A DNA stretch of 64,000 bases from Xanthostigma xanthostigma (lineage: Eukaryota; Arthropoda; Insecta; Raphidioptera; Raphidiidae): assembly GCA_963575645.1 (NCBI GenBank), contig OY754471.1, positions 33,054,401 through 33,118,400 of the forward strand, given 5' to 3'. A program made the position numbers and the translations under genes. Under the pieces are notes generated by a model, which was not told the DNA's origin, did no database searches, and was given only the letters and a program-made list of their open reading frames with translations. The stretch's first letter is position 1, and the number at the start of each line of letters is the position of its first letter. This document shows positions 23,634 through 33,900 of this stretch, piece by piece.

Positions 23634-24254
23634 TCTATACTCTATACTAATATATAAAGCTGAAGAGTTTGTTTGTTTGTTTGAACGCGCTAATCTCAGG
23701 AACTACTGGTTCAAATTGAAAAATTTTTTTTTGTTGGATAGCCCATTTATCGACGAAGGCTATAGGCTATATAAAATCAGGCTACGACCATTAGGAGCGG
23801 AGCATTAATGAAAAATGTTGCAAAATGTATCTCAAAAATAAGCTTCTATTCAGGTGAAATGCACTAGCTAAATATACTTATATTAGCGCTGTCGGAGTAC
23901 AGCGCCGGCTAGCTCAATCGGTAGAGCACACGACTGTCAAAACCAGCGTCGTGGGTTCGAACCCTACGTTGGGCGTATATATTTTTATTTTTTTTTTATT
24001 TTCTACATTGCTTTCTTCTAAGGCTTACATTTAAATTTATTTTAATTTTATTTAATTAATTTAAAAAAATTTATTAGTTAAAAAAAGTAAAAATACAACT
24101 TTTTATCGACAAAAAATTTTGGACGGTAACTCCGATCATCATGAAATTTGGACACAACATTCATCTCGGTAAACTAAGATGAATGTGTGTACTCATGTTC
24201 CTCCCTTCCCCATTCGTTCTTTTACACCCGGGTGAAACCGGACGGGACCGCTAG
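23634..24254 (+). mobile_element. Helitron-like element H1 carrying a tRNA-like module
   Basis: The 5' end is A|TCTATACTCTATACTAATAT (a 7-bp repeat of TCTATAC at the very tip) and the 3' end is GGGACCGCTAG|T, preceded by the palindrome CACCCGGGTG. Copies H2 (29839-35502, interrupted) and H3 (52453-53060) share both ends and the A/T flanks, supporting rolling-circle type insertion between A and T. The interior carries GTTTGTTTGTTTGAACGCGC, a tRNA-like block at 23902-23975, and T/A-rich tracts. There is no Rep/helicase, so it is non-autonomous. Confidence 0.6.
23902..23975 (+). ncRNA. tRNA-Lys-derived module inside Helitron-like H1
   Basis: The sequence has an A box (GGCTAGCTCAATCGGTAGAG), an intact B box (GGTTCGAACCC at 23954-23964) and a 3' half resembling tRNA-Lys (GTGGGTTCGA, CTACGTTGGGCG). 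The anticodon loop reads CTGTCAA (GTC), whereas the copy in H2 retains CTCTTAA (CTT, Lys). The 5' acceptor has an extra base (GCGCCGGC for GCCCGGC). It is followed by T-rich sequence that could terminate Pol III. It is more likely a tRNA-derived promoter or passenger than a decoding tRNA. Confidence 0.6.
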
Positions 24255-24464
24255 TGTTCTATAATCTACTAGAGGACTTAGTTTTGCGACATTGGATTGT
24301 TCCTGCATATATGAAAATTGTAATTATATTAACGCAAGGTAAGGTCGTTCTGCGATCCAGCGTATCTTCCTGCGACAAAAAAAAGAAAATAAAAATGATT
24401 GGAATCCTTCATCAACAGCAAATACTATATGTGTAGAGACGTATTCCGCAAGAAATGTAGAACT

Positions 24465-25908
24465 TAGAGATGTCAGTAATGTAACTACCCGTTACTAAGT
24501 ACCGGGTACTTACCAAGATCCGAAGTACCGGGTATTCAATTGAAAAAGTACCCGTTACTTCGTGTATGAACAGGTACAAATACCGAGAGATCCGGCTCTA
24601 TGTGTACACATTACACAAACACATGCACTGGCGTCTGCCGTCTGGCACTGCTATATGAAACTTACAAATAAATACCTACGCTACAGTGCGATACAAAATA
24701 CAGATGCAGTACGACGTAGGTGAGGTGTATCAAACTGACGCCAAAGGCAGTTCAGAAATCAGAATCCCTTAATAATATTTAGCCATTTTCCGGTTTCCCT
24801 TAGAGTTAGAAACAGAAATAAGATTTATTTTTTCAAATATGTACATAATTTGTTATTACATGTCACAATTTTATGACGACACTGTATCTGCAATTGTAAT
24901 AGGTGTCTGACTTTAGAAGTAGGAAAAAAATATAACACGATATTTTGAATAAAAAAAGAATTTACCTACTGTAGATTGCACATAACTATTAAACTAATAA
25001 CTAAATTATATTTATTTGGTTCAGTATAATACATAATATTATTTTATAATCCTAAAAAAAACAAAACGATACAGTATCCATATTGTACACTATACACATA
25101 CAGGTCGGTTTCAAAATATTTAGAATAGAATAATTTTTTAGAATAGAATAATTTTATTATTAATAATTCATATATAATACATAAATGTATTCGCTACAAA
25201 AGGTAATCCTGTGGCACGACTGCGTTGTAGAATGTAGAATCAGTGAATTTCCTACACTATAGGACACTAGGACAGTGTATAAGTACAGTTTTGTTTAGTT
25301 TGTTCAACATAAAATGCGTACACTGATTACTTTAGGAATTTTCCAAACTACCAAATAAACAAAACTGGCATATTAGTGCAATTATAAAAAAAATTTAATT
25401 CGTAATTTATAAGTTCGTAATACCTAATTGTAGTTTGCACGGTTCATAGGATTCTGCCATTTAGGTACATGATTTTTTGTCTGTCAGTTTGTTTTAGTTT
25501 CACTCACCTACACAATATAAAATATGATATCTGTATTCTGTATTGTCTGTACTTAATTTTCGAATTATCATAAAATTCTTTCACGGATGTCTGTATAAAT
25601 TGTCTGTAAAGAAAACGTTACAGAGAAACTGACATTCAACAATCCGAAATTGACATTGGTTAATGGTTAATATTATACAATATGCAAATTATATTATTTA
25701 AATACTACAAAAAATAATTCGCTTTACTCACAAAAAATGATAAAGTTTCAACTTAATTATTTGCATAACTTTCAATTAGATAACATTGTTTTCATTGTTG
25801 TATGAAAGGAGGTTGCATATTGTACCTAAACGACGTGCTACAATGTACCTAGATATAAAAGTACCGGGTACCCTAAATACTTAAAAGTACCGAGATTTGA
25901 CAACACTA
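24465..25908. mobile_element. hAT element, 1.44 kb, target duplication GTAGAACT
   Basis: The ends are TAGAGATGTCAGTAATG and, reversed, TAGTGTTGTCAAATCTC. Perfect octamers GTAGAACT flank it at 24457-24464 and 25909-25916. Subterminal GTACCGGGTA motifs occur at both ends (near 24500, 24526 and 25861). The interior is AT-rich and has no transposase frame, so it is a non-autonomous or gutted copy. Confidence 0.8.
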
Positions 25909-25969
25909 GTAGAACTTGATTGCTTAACCAGTCCGACATATTTGTTGTAACTTGTAATCTATTGTTATG

Positions 25970-27170
25970 TAGTCGTCCGCACAAATCAAGTTAATTCAGG
26001 TCGTCCGTTCGCCACGAAGTCACACGTAATCCTGGCGCGATGCGCGCGTGTAAACAGGTACACGAGCGCAAGCACATTCATCCTTTGAACTGTGTCGAAA
26101 AACCGACACTCGTCCGGATGGCGGCAAGCACGAGCACAATCAGCAAGCAGCCCATTTACACGCTTGTGCCCGTTGAATGTCGCGTTGAACGGAAGCGTAT
26201 GAACGCACCGTTTAAGCCTCTTCTACACCATTGGCAATCATGGGCGATTATAGGCCATTACGAACGTCTGGAGGGCATAATCGCCTGTAATTGTCCATGA
26301 TTGGTGATGATTGCGCGTGATCGCCGCTGTGTCGGTTTTTTGCCTCTACTACACACGTGGCCAGCACCGCCACTTACAGGCACTCACGATTGTGTAGAGG
26401 GCATATTCGTCGGTGCGTGGACATCATCGCCTGTAATCGGCAGTAATCGATTGATTGTCGGTACATCAAAGGAATGCGTGGCCAGCATCGTGCGCCCGTA
26501 CACACAATCGGACCCGCACGATTGTGTGGAGGACTAGGCAATCATCGCGGCGATGATAGGCACTTATTTGAGTGGCGGTGCTGGCCACGTGTGTAGTGGA
26601 GCCTTTTCGGACAATCATCAAAGAAAGTTCGCGGCCATGATTGTGCGAGTATCCACACGATTGCCAATTATTCAGTTCATATTTGTTTACGTTACGGTGT
26701 AGATGTCTGACATTAAGACTGTGTGTTGACTATATTTACAAGTACGCAATTAAAATGTCGGAAGCGAAGTGGTCTTCAGGAGAAAACAAATTTATTGAAA
26801 TATATTGAAATGAGCCCGCAATATGGAAACCAAAAAATAAATACCATATCAGACAGAAGACAATTAACAACTGAGACGTGAACGATCATGTGGACAGCTA
26901 CGCAATGATGGAGACAATCATGGCCCATCGGTATTCGCCCATCATGGCCAATTGGGTAGAAGCATCTTGCATTGTTTTTGCATGAGCGATTTGAAAAAAC
27001 AAAAGCTCGTAGTTTGAGGAGCACTGCGCTATCGAAGTGGTTGCACTGCACTGCATGTACAACCAGGTCTATAATGTTGTAGCGGGGTAACATTATCCAG
27101 TGCCAGAGCCAAACCCGACAGTTATTTATACGGCACATTTTTTCACATTGTAGTGCTTCTCGTGTGACAG
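25970..27170. mobile_element. GC-richer transposon-derived island
   Basis: Composition rises sharply, with many CAATCATGG / CGATTGT-type motifs in both orientations. A fold-back at 26341-26610 has arms CTACACACGTGGCCAGCACC and its inverse. A MADF-domain remnant follows at 26755. PIF/Harbinger transposons commonly carry a Myb/MADF-type second protein, so I infer a derivative of that superfamily, but I do not see the outer ends or a DDE transposase. Open frames at 26040-26537 are not recognisable proteins. Confidence 0.4.
26755..26874 (+). pseudogene. MADF-domain N-terminal fragment, interrupted
   Basis: From ATG at 26755 the frame reads MSEAKWSSGENKFIEIY, then TGA (26806-26808), then NEPAIWKPKNKYHIRQKT. 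The 'FIE.Y.NEP.IW.P....Y..R' pattern is the start of a MADF (Adf-1 type Myb/SANT-like) DNA-binding domain. The TGA falls where Arg or another residue usually stands. The frame stops again after about 39 codons and gives way to repeat-like CAATCATGG sequence, so only the first helix or two survive. It is probably the remnant of a transposon accessory protein rather than a host gene. Confidence 0.5.
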
Positions 27171-27174
27171 GCTG

Positions 27175-28211
27175 TCACTGTGTATGATACAGTGTTTGTT
27201 GTGTTAGGTGGATATGCTTCCCTAACCATTTTGCTAAAACCAAACTATTAGGTGAATAAAAAAATTTTAAAAAAACGTTTTTCTTTTTGCAAAAAAAAGT
27301 AGGAAATAAAATTAACCAGATGATTATTAACATTTGTAAAAACGTAAAAAAACGGATTGGATGCTCATAAGTTTTTTATGAACGTCCGGTGGCTTTTTTT
27401 TCAAATTATCTGATAAAAAAATATTTTCTACCTCGGAAAGTGGATTAACCTACGAGCACTAAATTTGATCCTAACCGCCAAACAGATTGACAAAATTATT
27501 AAGAAAACAATTAAAAAAAGAACGTGGGTACTCTGTGATTTGTGAATGCTATTCTACAAGAAATACAGCTAAGCTCATTTCAAAGTATGAAAAATTTTGC
27601 TCTTTCAGAATCTAAATTTTCAATAGAAATTGATTGTCTGTTTTATTTGCTTTTATCGGCTTCAAAGACCTGCTTTATCGCTTGATGAGAATCCACCATA
27701 GTACAATCACGGTACTAAATTACTAAAATGAAATTCTGTTAAGAATTTTTATGAATTCGATTTGAAAAAAACACTTGTTTTCAAGATTTATTTACAAAAT
27801 TTAAAAAAAAAAAACAAAACAAAAAAGTTGTGGAACACACGACGGAAGCAATGCTCCTTGCCAATTTTATGTTAAAGCTTGAAAGTTACGTATGCACAAA
27901 AAAATATTATATTCTAAATGTTTTATTTATTATTAAGAAATATAAAAAAATGTAATTAGTGAAAAAAATAAAAAAAAAATATTTATGTTAATTTGGGATA
28001 TGAACCTGAGAAATTGAAGTACCTTATAATTTGTAAACATCGAGCACGATGCAATGATCACAGCTACCGATTGTCTTTGGCTGACGACCTTAAAACAGGT
28101 ATACAAAATGCACCTCTTTATATGTAGAATGACATCGCTCTGAATGCATTGCGTATAACGACGACGACAAACTATGAGCTCTTTGTTTCTATGGTCTTTT
28201 TCTTATCTAAA
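27175..28211. other. Gene-free AT-rich stretch
   Basis: Long A and T runs (for example near 27275, 27800 and 27960). No coding frame or clear repeat pairing. Confidence 0.5.
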
Positions 28212-28644
28212 GGCCGCTCCACACGAGGCTATAAACGCTGCTAGATTTGCCTACTAGTTTTCTAGTGCTGGTTTTCTTAATTGCTGTCAAGTGCTCGCTT
28301 CACACGAGACTACTTTTCAATCTTGTTTTGTGGATAGATCTGGTGCGCGCGCATTGACAGTTCGAATATAAATACAGAGCAAAACGTGTATGTTGTTTGA
28401 CTCTAAGCAGAATGACGCCATGCTGGTTTGTGGGCGTTTGTTAAAGTCGCCCACGTGACAAGATACTACTTCCTAGCATTGGACCTAGCAACGAAAATAG
28501 TCCCTGTTCTAATTTTAAAACCTTTCTTGTGAGCTAGCAGACGACCCCGCAGTGATGTCATTTCCAGCTTCGTACCCAGCCTATCAGCCAGCAGAAGTCC
28601 AAGCAGTGTTTCTAGTCGCGTTTCTAACCTCGTGTGCAGCGGTC
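28212..28644. mobile_element. MITE with CCGCTCCACACGAGG ends
   Basis: Left GGCCGCTCCACACGAGGC and right, reversed, GACCGCTGCACACGAGGT form terminal inverted repeats, followed inward on both sides by TA..AACGC blocks. The inner portion repeats CACACGAGAC and CTAGT/CTAGC motifs. No target duplication that I can defend and no coding content. Confidence 0.6.
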
Positions 28645-29165
28645 ATAAGCTAAGATCTGAGCATAAATACTAATGTATACCTTTGTTTCGTTTCTTGCAA
28701 TTCACTGCCAGCTTCGAGACCTGCGTTAAGAAGCATAACTTCAAAAAGTCTTTAAACTCCACTGGTTTCCTTTTTCGTTATCGTGGTACCTTGAGTGTAC
28801 TTCGCGCTCATTTTATACGTGCCGTGATTTCTATTTTTCCACTTTATACATACACATGTATTATATACCATGAAAAGATAATGGGGGAACTGCGTGGCCT
28901 GCATCCAACACAGGAAGTCAACTTATGACTTCGGATTATCATGTTCTTATCGCGTTGCTAATAAAGTTTCATCGTCAGATTATGTAACAATTACCTTTAT
29001 CTCTTTAAATGCTTGCTCGTAAACATGGAACCATGTTAAGTGAAGATAATAAACAAACATTTCTAGTTATTATGTGATTGTGAAATATAATAATTATGGC
29101 CTAATAAGAGACTTGCCAATGAGCAAATGACTGTAGCGAATTACGAACAGGAGGTTTATATAGAG
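28645..29165. other. Gene-free stretch
   Basis: An 81-codon plus-strand frame (28683-28928) has no recognisable motif. Nothing else is visible. Confidence 0.4.
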
Positions 29166-29435
29166 CAGGTCTGGGCAATTGGCGGCCCGCGAGCCGAATC
29201 CGGCCCGCAGCACAATTTTGTCCTGCCCGCGAAGCATTTTATAAATTTTATAAAAATAGTAAATAAATAGCAAGGGCGCCAGAACAGACTTTTTTTTTGC
29301 TCTCCAAATGTGAGGACCTTTTTTTTGCTCTGTAAATTTTTGACCCGCGGTCAAATTTTCATCAGCTATACGGCCCGCGGTCGAATTTTAATCAGCTATA
29401 TGTGGCCCAGCGATCAAGATTTGCCCGCTCAGCTA
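29166..29435. mobile_element. hAT-type MITE, 270 bp, target duplication ATATAGAG
   Basis: The left end, CAGGTCTGGGCAATTGGCGG followed by CCCGCGAGCC, is of the class seen in many animal hAT MITEs. The right end is TTTGCCCGCTCAGCTA. Octamers ATATAGAG at 29158-29165 and 29436-29443 are identical. The terminal repeats are imperfect beyond GGGCAA, which lowers confidence somewhat. Confidence 0.65.
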
Positions 29436-29479
29436 ATATAGAGTGAAAAATCTCCTTGCAGACAGGTATTAAGTGGAGA

Positions 29480-29838
29480 AAAGGATAAACCTTGTGGGAT
29501 TTGGTTTTCGGTTAAATTGATCGAAAATGGTTTTATTTTATAGTTCAGAGGTCACTAAGAAAAAGTGTCCATGGGCGCATAACCTAAAAACCAATTGATT
29601 TTTAGCTACAGATATTATATTCAGCGAGGTTTTAGATAGGGATATCTATTGAATTCACAAAAATGTTCCATGTTCAACTGTGGTGCTTTTTTTTTTAGAA
29701 ATAGAAAATTAGTCGAAAACTAGGTATCTAATGTTGGAAGGTCTCAGCCTGTATAAAATAATAAAGTCATCTAAATTAATTAAAAAATTGTTCTCAGTAT
29801 TCAATACAGCTGTAATTGTTTTCGCGTTTATTAATGTA
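29480..29838. mobile_element. MITE family G, copy 2, left part (interrupted)
   Basis: From ACCTTGTGGGATTTGGTTTT it follows the uninterrupted copy at 11156-11702 through CTACAGATAT and CCTGTATAAAATAATAA. At 29838 it is cut by Helitron-like H2. The copy resumes at 35503, is cut again at 35821 by the long-TIR element, and its last about 20 bp lie at 38297-38318. Confidence 0.7.
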
Positions 29839-30238
29839 CTAGCGGTCCCGCCCGGTTTCACCCGGGTGCAAAAGAACGAATGTGGAAGGGAGGGACGCAC
29901 ATTCATCTTAGTTTACCGAGATGAATGTTGTGTCCAAATTTCATGATGATCGGAGTTACCGTTCAAAAATTTTTGTCGATAAAAAGCAGTAATTATACTT
30001 TTTATAAGTATAGATAATAAATGTCCTTAAATCAATAATTACTGGAATTAATAAAATATAATAAATATTTAATTGAAAACACTGTAGGAAAATTATTTTT
30101 ATATAGGTCCCCTATAGTTATAACAGTTTTCAAATGAGCTATTAATGAGATTTATTTAATTTTAATTAGTCGTAAATAAAATTAAAATAAATTTAAATGT
30201 AAGAAAGTAATAAAGAAAATAAAAAAAAAAAATATATT

Positions 30239-30299
30239 CGCCCAGCGTGGGACCATTATATTAAGAGTCACGTATTCTACCGACTGAGCCAGCCGGGCT
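30239..30299 (-). ncRNA. Truncated tRNA-Lys(CTT)-like module inside H2
   Basis: Minus strand: GCCCGGCTGGCTCAGTCGGT gives a good tRNA-Lys 5' half and A box, and the loop CTCTTAA keeps anticodon CTT. The T arm is damaged: GGTCCCACGCTGGGCG lacks the GGTTCGA B box seen in H1 and H3. It is therefore unlikely to be transcribed by Pol III, but it is the copy closest to a true tRNA-Lys anticodon. Confidence 0.55.
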
Positions 30300-30559
30300 T
30301 CTGATGTGCAAGCCTAATATTGGTATATATAGTTACGGCATTTCACCTAAATAGAAGCTTATTTTTGAGATACATTTTGCAACATTTTTCATTGATGCTC
30401 CGCTCTTATTGGTCGTAGCGTGATATTATTTAGCCTATAGCCTTCCTCGATAAATGGGCTATCCAACAAAAATTTTTTTTTTCAATTTGAACCAGTAGTT
30501 CCTGAGATTAGCGCGTTCAACCAAACAAACTAACTTAACTAACAAACTCCTCAGCTTTA

Positions 30560-30563
30560 TATA
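30560..30563. other. 4-bp target duplication of gypsy element (left)
   Basis: TATA at 30560-30563 is repeated at 35489-35492. Removing the element plus one TATA gives GCTTTATATATTAGTATAGA, exactly the sequence of the paralogous uninterrupted copy H3 at 53041-53060. Confidence 0.85.
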
Positions 30564-30909
30564 TGTAAAAGCGAAACACTTTTTAGAACCTCTGGTACTT
30601 ATCTATGATACATTCTCTGAAGGCGTCCATTCGGTCCAAATCTGTGAATTGATTAGTTTAGTTAGAGCTCTGTGTTTAGTTGTCAAGTTTATAAAAAAAA
30701 GTTGAAGAAAATTTTAGAAATTATTTAAATTTATAATTAAAATTGTTAAGTCCAAAAATTGACAATTAAAATCGATTTTCTTTAAGGTAAGCTTAATTTT
30801 TATAGTTTTAAGGTTATTATTGTACTTAATTTAATGATTAAATGTTTCTTTAAGGAGAAAAAACGATTAGTTGTTATTCAGAATCCTACCCCAAAATTTC
30901 GACATTACA
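30564..30909 (+). repeat. Gypsy 5' LTR, 346 bp
   Basis: It starts TGTAAAAGCGAAACAC and ends TTTCGACATTACA (TG...CA). It differs from the 3' LTR by one base and one adenine in a homopolymer. It should hold the promoter and polyadenylation signal, but I cannot place the start site. No canonical TGG primer-binding site follows: the next bases are AATCGATTTTACGTC. Confidence 0.92.
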
Positions 30910-30961
30910 AATCGATTTTACGTCAAAAAAATAAAATAAATCAACTTTGGATAATAATATT

Positions 30962-33900
30962 ATGTCGTCTCGTCAAGTAAAGATACATTTCGAATTTGGA
31001 GAAGATGGAAGCAATGGTGAATGTTTATTAGTCACATCAATTCGTCTTACGTCCGAAACAACAACATATGCCATTCCATCGGAATTTCGAGGGGCACATC
31101 ACCATACGGAGTTATTTACCCTAAGTATTGTAAGAAATGCATGCAAAAATGTAATAAAAATAGGTCAATATCGTAATATTACCGTAACACTACCTCCGGA
31201 GATAGCTTCTCTATATCTAGATGAAGATAAAAATTTTGTTTATAAAAATATTTATTTTGATGAATTTAGTAATGAAAACCAGGGAGGTCAAATTCAAAGT
31301 GTGGAGAAAGCTCCAGATAATCAAGTAGAATTAATTAAGCTCATTGAAAAACTAACTTCAAGGTTTGAGGAAAAGGAGACAAAACCTTTCGACTTGTCTA
31401 AAATTCAAAATAGATTGATCATTGAAAAATTTCAGGGAAAAGAGAATGGTAGGGACTGGATGGATATTTTCGAAAGAGAATGTGAGAGGAATCATGTACT
31501 AACACACCATCAGAAAATAGAAGTTCTACGGCTATTTTTAGAAAATAATGCGTCTGAGTGGTACAACGCCACATATTGTAAATTAGGGTTAGGGTCAGAC
31601 TGGATTGATTGGCGAAATTCGTTTGTACGAACTTATTGTGACAAAAGTTGGAAATCGGTGCATTTTGCATACAACTTTAAATATATAAGTGGTTCATTTT
31701 TAGATTACGCACTAAAAAAGGAGAGATTACTCTTGGAAACAGAGCCGTTAATGTCCGATAGATCGCGCATAAATCATTTAGTCGTAGGTCTTCCAATTTA
31801 TATTCAAGATCGCCTTGACAAAGAAGAAATAACATCAACTGAACAACTTATGAATAAAATACGGGGGTTTTCTCAAGCGTATCCAAGAGAAAAAAAAATG
31901 AACTCGTTTAAGTCCGAAAGTCGTGTCCCGGAAAATAGATCAAACCATAAACAAATAGAAAAACGACCTTGCAGCGTTTGCGAATCAAAGGGTTACCCAG
32001 GTCGTTTCCATCCAATTGATGCATGTAGGAATAAAGATCGCTCAATTGAAGATAGGCGGGTAAATATGACTGAAGTCGAGGAGTTTGCAATAAATGCACA
32101 GGAGGAGACAAAAAAACTAGAATGCACACCACTAATTAGGCTAACTGTCAAACTTAATAACAAAAATATAACAGGAATTTATGACAGTGGATCAAACATA
32201 ACGTTGGTTAACTCAAAAGTTATACAAGATTTTAAGGATAAAATGTGGAAAAACGAACAAATATTTAAGACAATTAGTGGTGTAACGAAAAGTTTTAATA
32301 AAATAAAATTACCTTTGAAAATTAATAAGATAAAAAAAGAATTGGATGTTCATGTAATAAAAAATGATAAGTTTACATATGATATTTTATTGGGATTGGA
32401 TGCAATACAAAAATTCCAATTAATGCAAGACGAGAATCTAAATATTTTACAGAGAATCGATAGTAATAATGTAGAAAAACTCACTAACTTAAAAAATTAC
32501 AATACAATCCAATTAAACTATTTTGAGGATCAAAATGTTTATCTAGACAAACTAAATCATTTAGAAAAAGAGAAAAGAAGTACAATTTTAGAGACTTTAA
32601 ATAACAATAGAGCAGTGTTTTCAACCCATAAATATGATATTGGGCTAGTTGAAAATCATGAGGCGCACATTAAACTTGTGGAAAATAAATATATATCAAA
32701 AAAACCATATAGATGCTCAATTCAAGACGAACGTGAAATTGAAAGTCAGATATCCAAATTACTTGAGGTCGGTTTAATCGAAGAATCCCAATCCCCATTT
32801 GCTGCACCTGTAACTCTGGCTTACAAAAAAGAAGAAGGGAGAAGGTCAAGACTATGCATTGACTTTCGAGAACTGAATAAAATTTTAGTACCAGAATCTC
32901 AACCTTTTCCGCGAATTGAGGACATCGTAGTTAAAACCCGAAATTGTTCTTGGTATTCGGTATTTGACATTAATTCAGCTTTCTGGACCATCCCAGTACG
33001 ATTAAAAGACCGGTATAAAACCGCATTTGTTACTCAAAACGGTCATTATCAGTGGAAACGGTTACCTTTCGGCTTAAAGATCTCACCTGCCATTTTTCAA
33101 CGGGTTCTAGCCACCACAATCCGTCGCAAAAAACTGCAAGATTTTTGCATCAACTACATAGACGACATCCTAGTATTTTCTTCCAATTTCGATCAACATG
33201 TATCCCATATAAATCAATTATTTAATGCCATCAAATCAGAAGGTTTTAGGCTCAAGTTATCAAAATGTAGTTTTGCTCAATCCTCAGTGCACTATTTGGG
33301 TCATACTCTCGCAAACAATTCCGTCAGGCCACATCACGACAACTTAAAGTCTATCAAAAATTTTCCAAAGCCACAGAACAAAAAAAACATTAGACAATTC
33401 TTAGGAAAAATAAACTTCTACCACAAATATATACCAGATTATACGAGAATACTCGAACCTATTCACAATCTCTTACGAAATAATACGGAATTTAAATGGA
33501 ACAATGAATGTGAGTTGACATTCAATAAGATAAAGGAGTATCTATGCAAAAGCCCAATTTTATCAATTTTTGACCCACGGAGAGAGACATTCCTTTTTAC
33601 TGATGCGAGTGCTCTAGGAGTTGGGGCAGTATTGAAACAAGTACAAGATGGAGGTGAATTAAAGCCAGTTGCATATTTTTCAAAGAAATTTACCCCATCT
33701 CAAGCAAAGAAAAAGGCTGTTTACTTAGAATGTTTAGCAATTAAAGAGGCTATACGGTACTGGCAACATTGGTTAATAGGACACAAATTTCAAGTAGTAT
33801 CAGACCACAAGCCGTTAGAAAACCTAAGAGTAAAAGCTAGAACGGATGAAGAACTAGGAGAGTTAGTATATTATTTGTCGCAATATGATTTTACGATCAA

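Larger units (their letters stand above)
29839..30563 (-). mobile_element. Helitron-like element H2, 3' portion
   Basis: On the minus strand it ends GGGACCGCTAG|T. The remaining 5' tip (TCTATACTAATATA) lies beyond the gypsy insertion at 35489-35502. With both parts joined, the flanks are A and T and the host MITE reads ATTAATGTA|TTTGCTAGC. It shares its interior with H1 and H3. It contains a tRNA-like block at 30239-30299. Confidence 0.65.

Noticed and set aside
23902..23975. Functional tRNA gene
   Set aside because: It sits inside a multi-copy element with drifting anticodon loops and an altered acceptor stem. I annotate a tRNA-derived module, not a decoding tRNA.
26040..26537. Two consecutive plus-strand frames in the GC-rich island
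   Set aside because: Openness is explained by GC-richer composition; the sequence is built of short inverted motifs and no protein family is recognisable.
26776..27138. 120-codon minus-strand frame
   Set aside because: It is antisense to the MADF fragment and the repeat motifs, with no recognisable domain.
28683..28928. 81-codon plus-strand frame
   Set aside because: No recognisable motif, and it lies between repeat elements.
30947..30961. Upstream TTG start for the gypsy polyprotein
   Set aside because: A standard ATG at 30962 in the same frame suffices, and non-ATG initiation needs special evidence.
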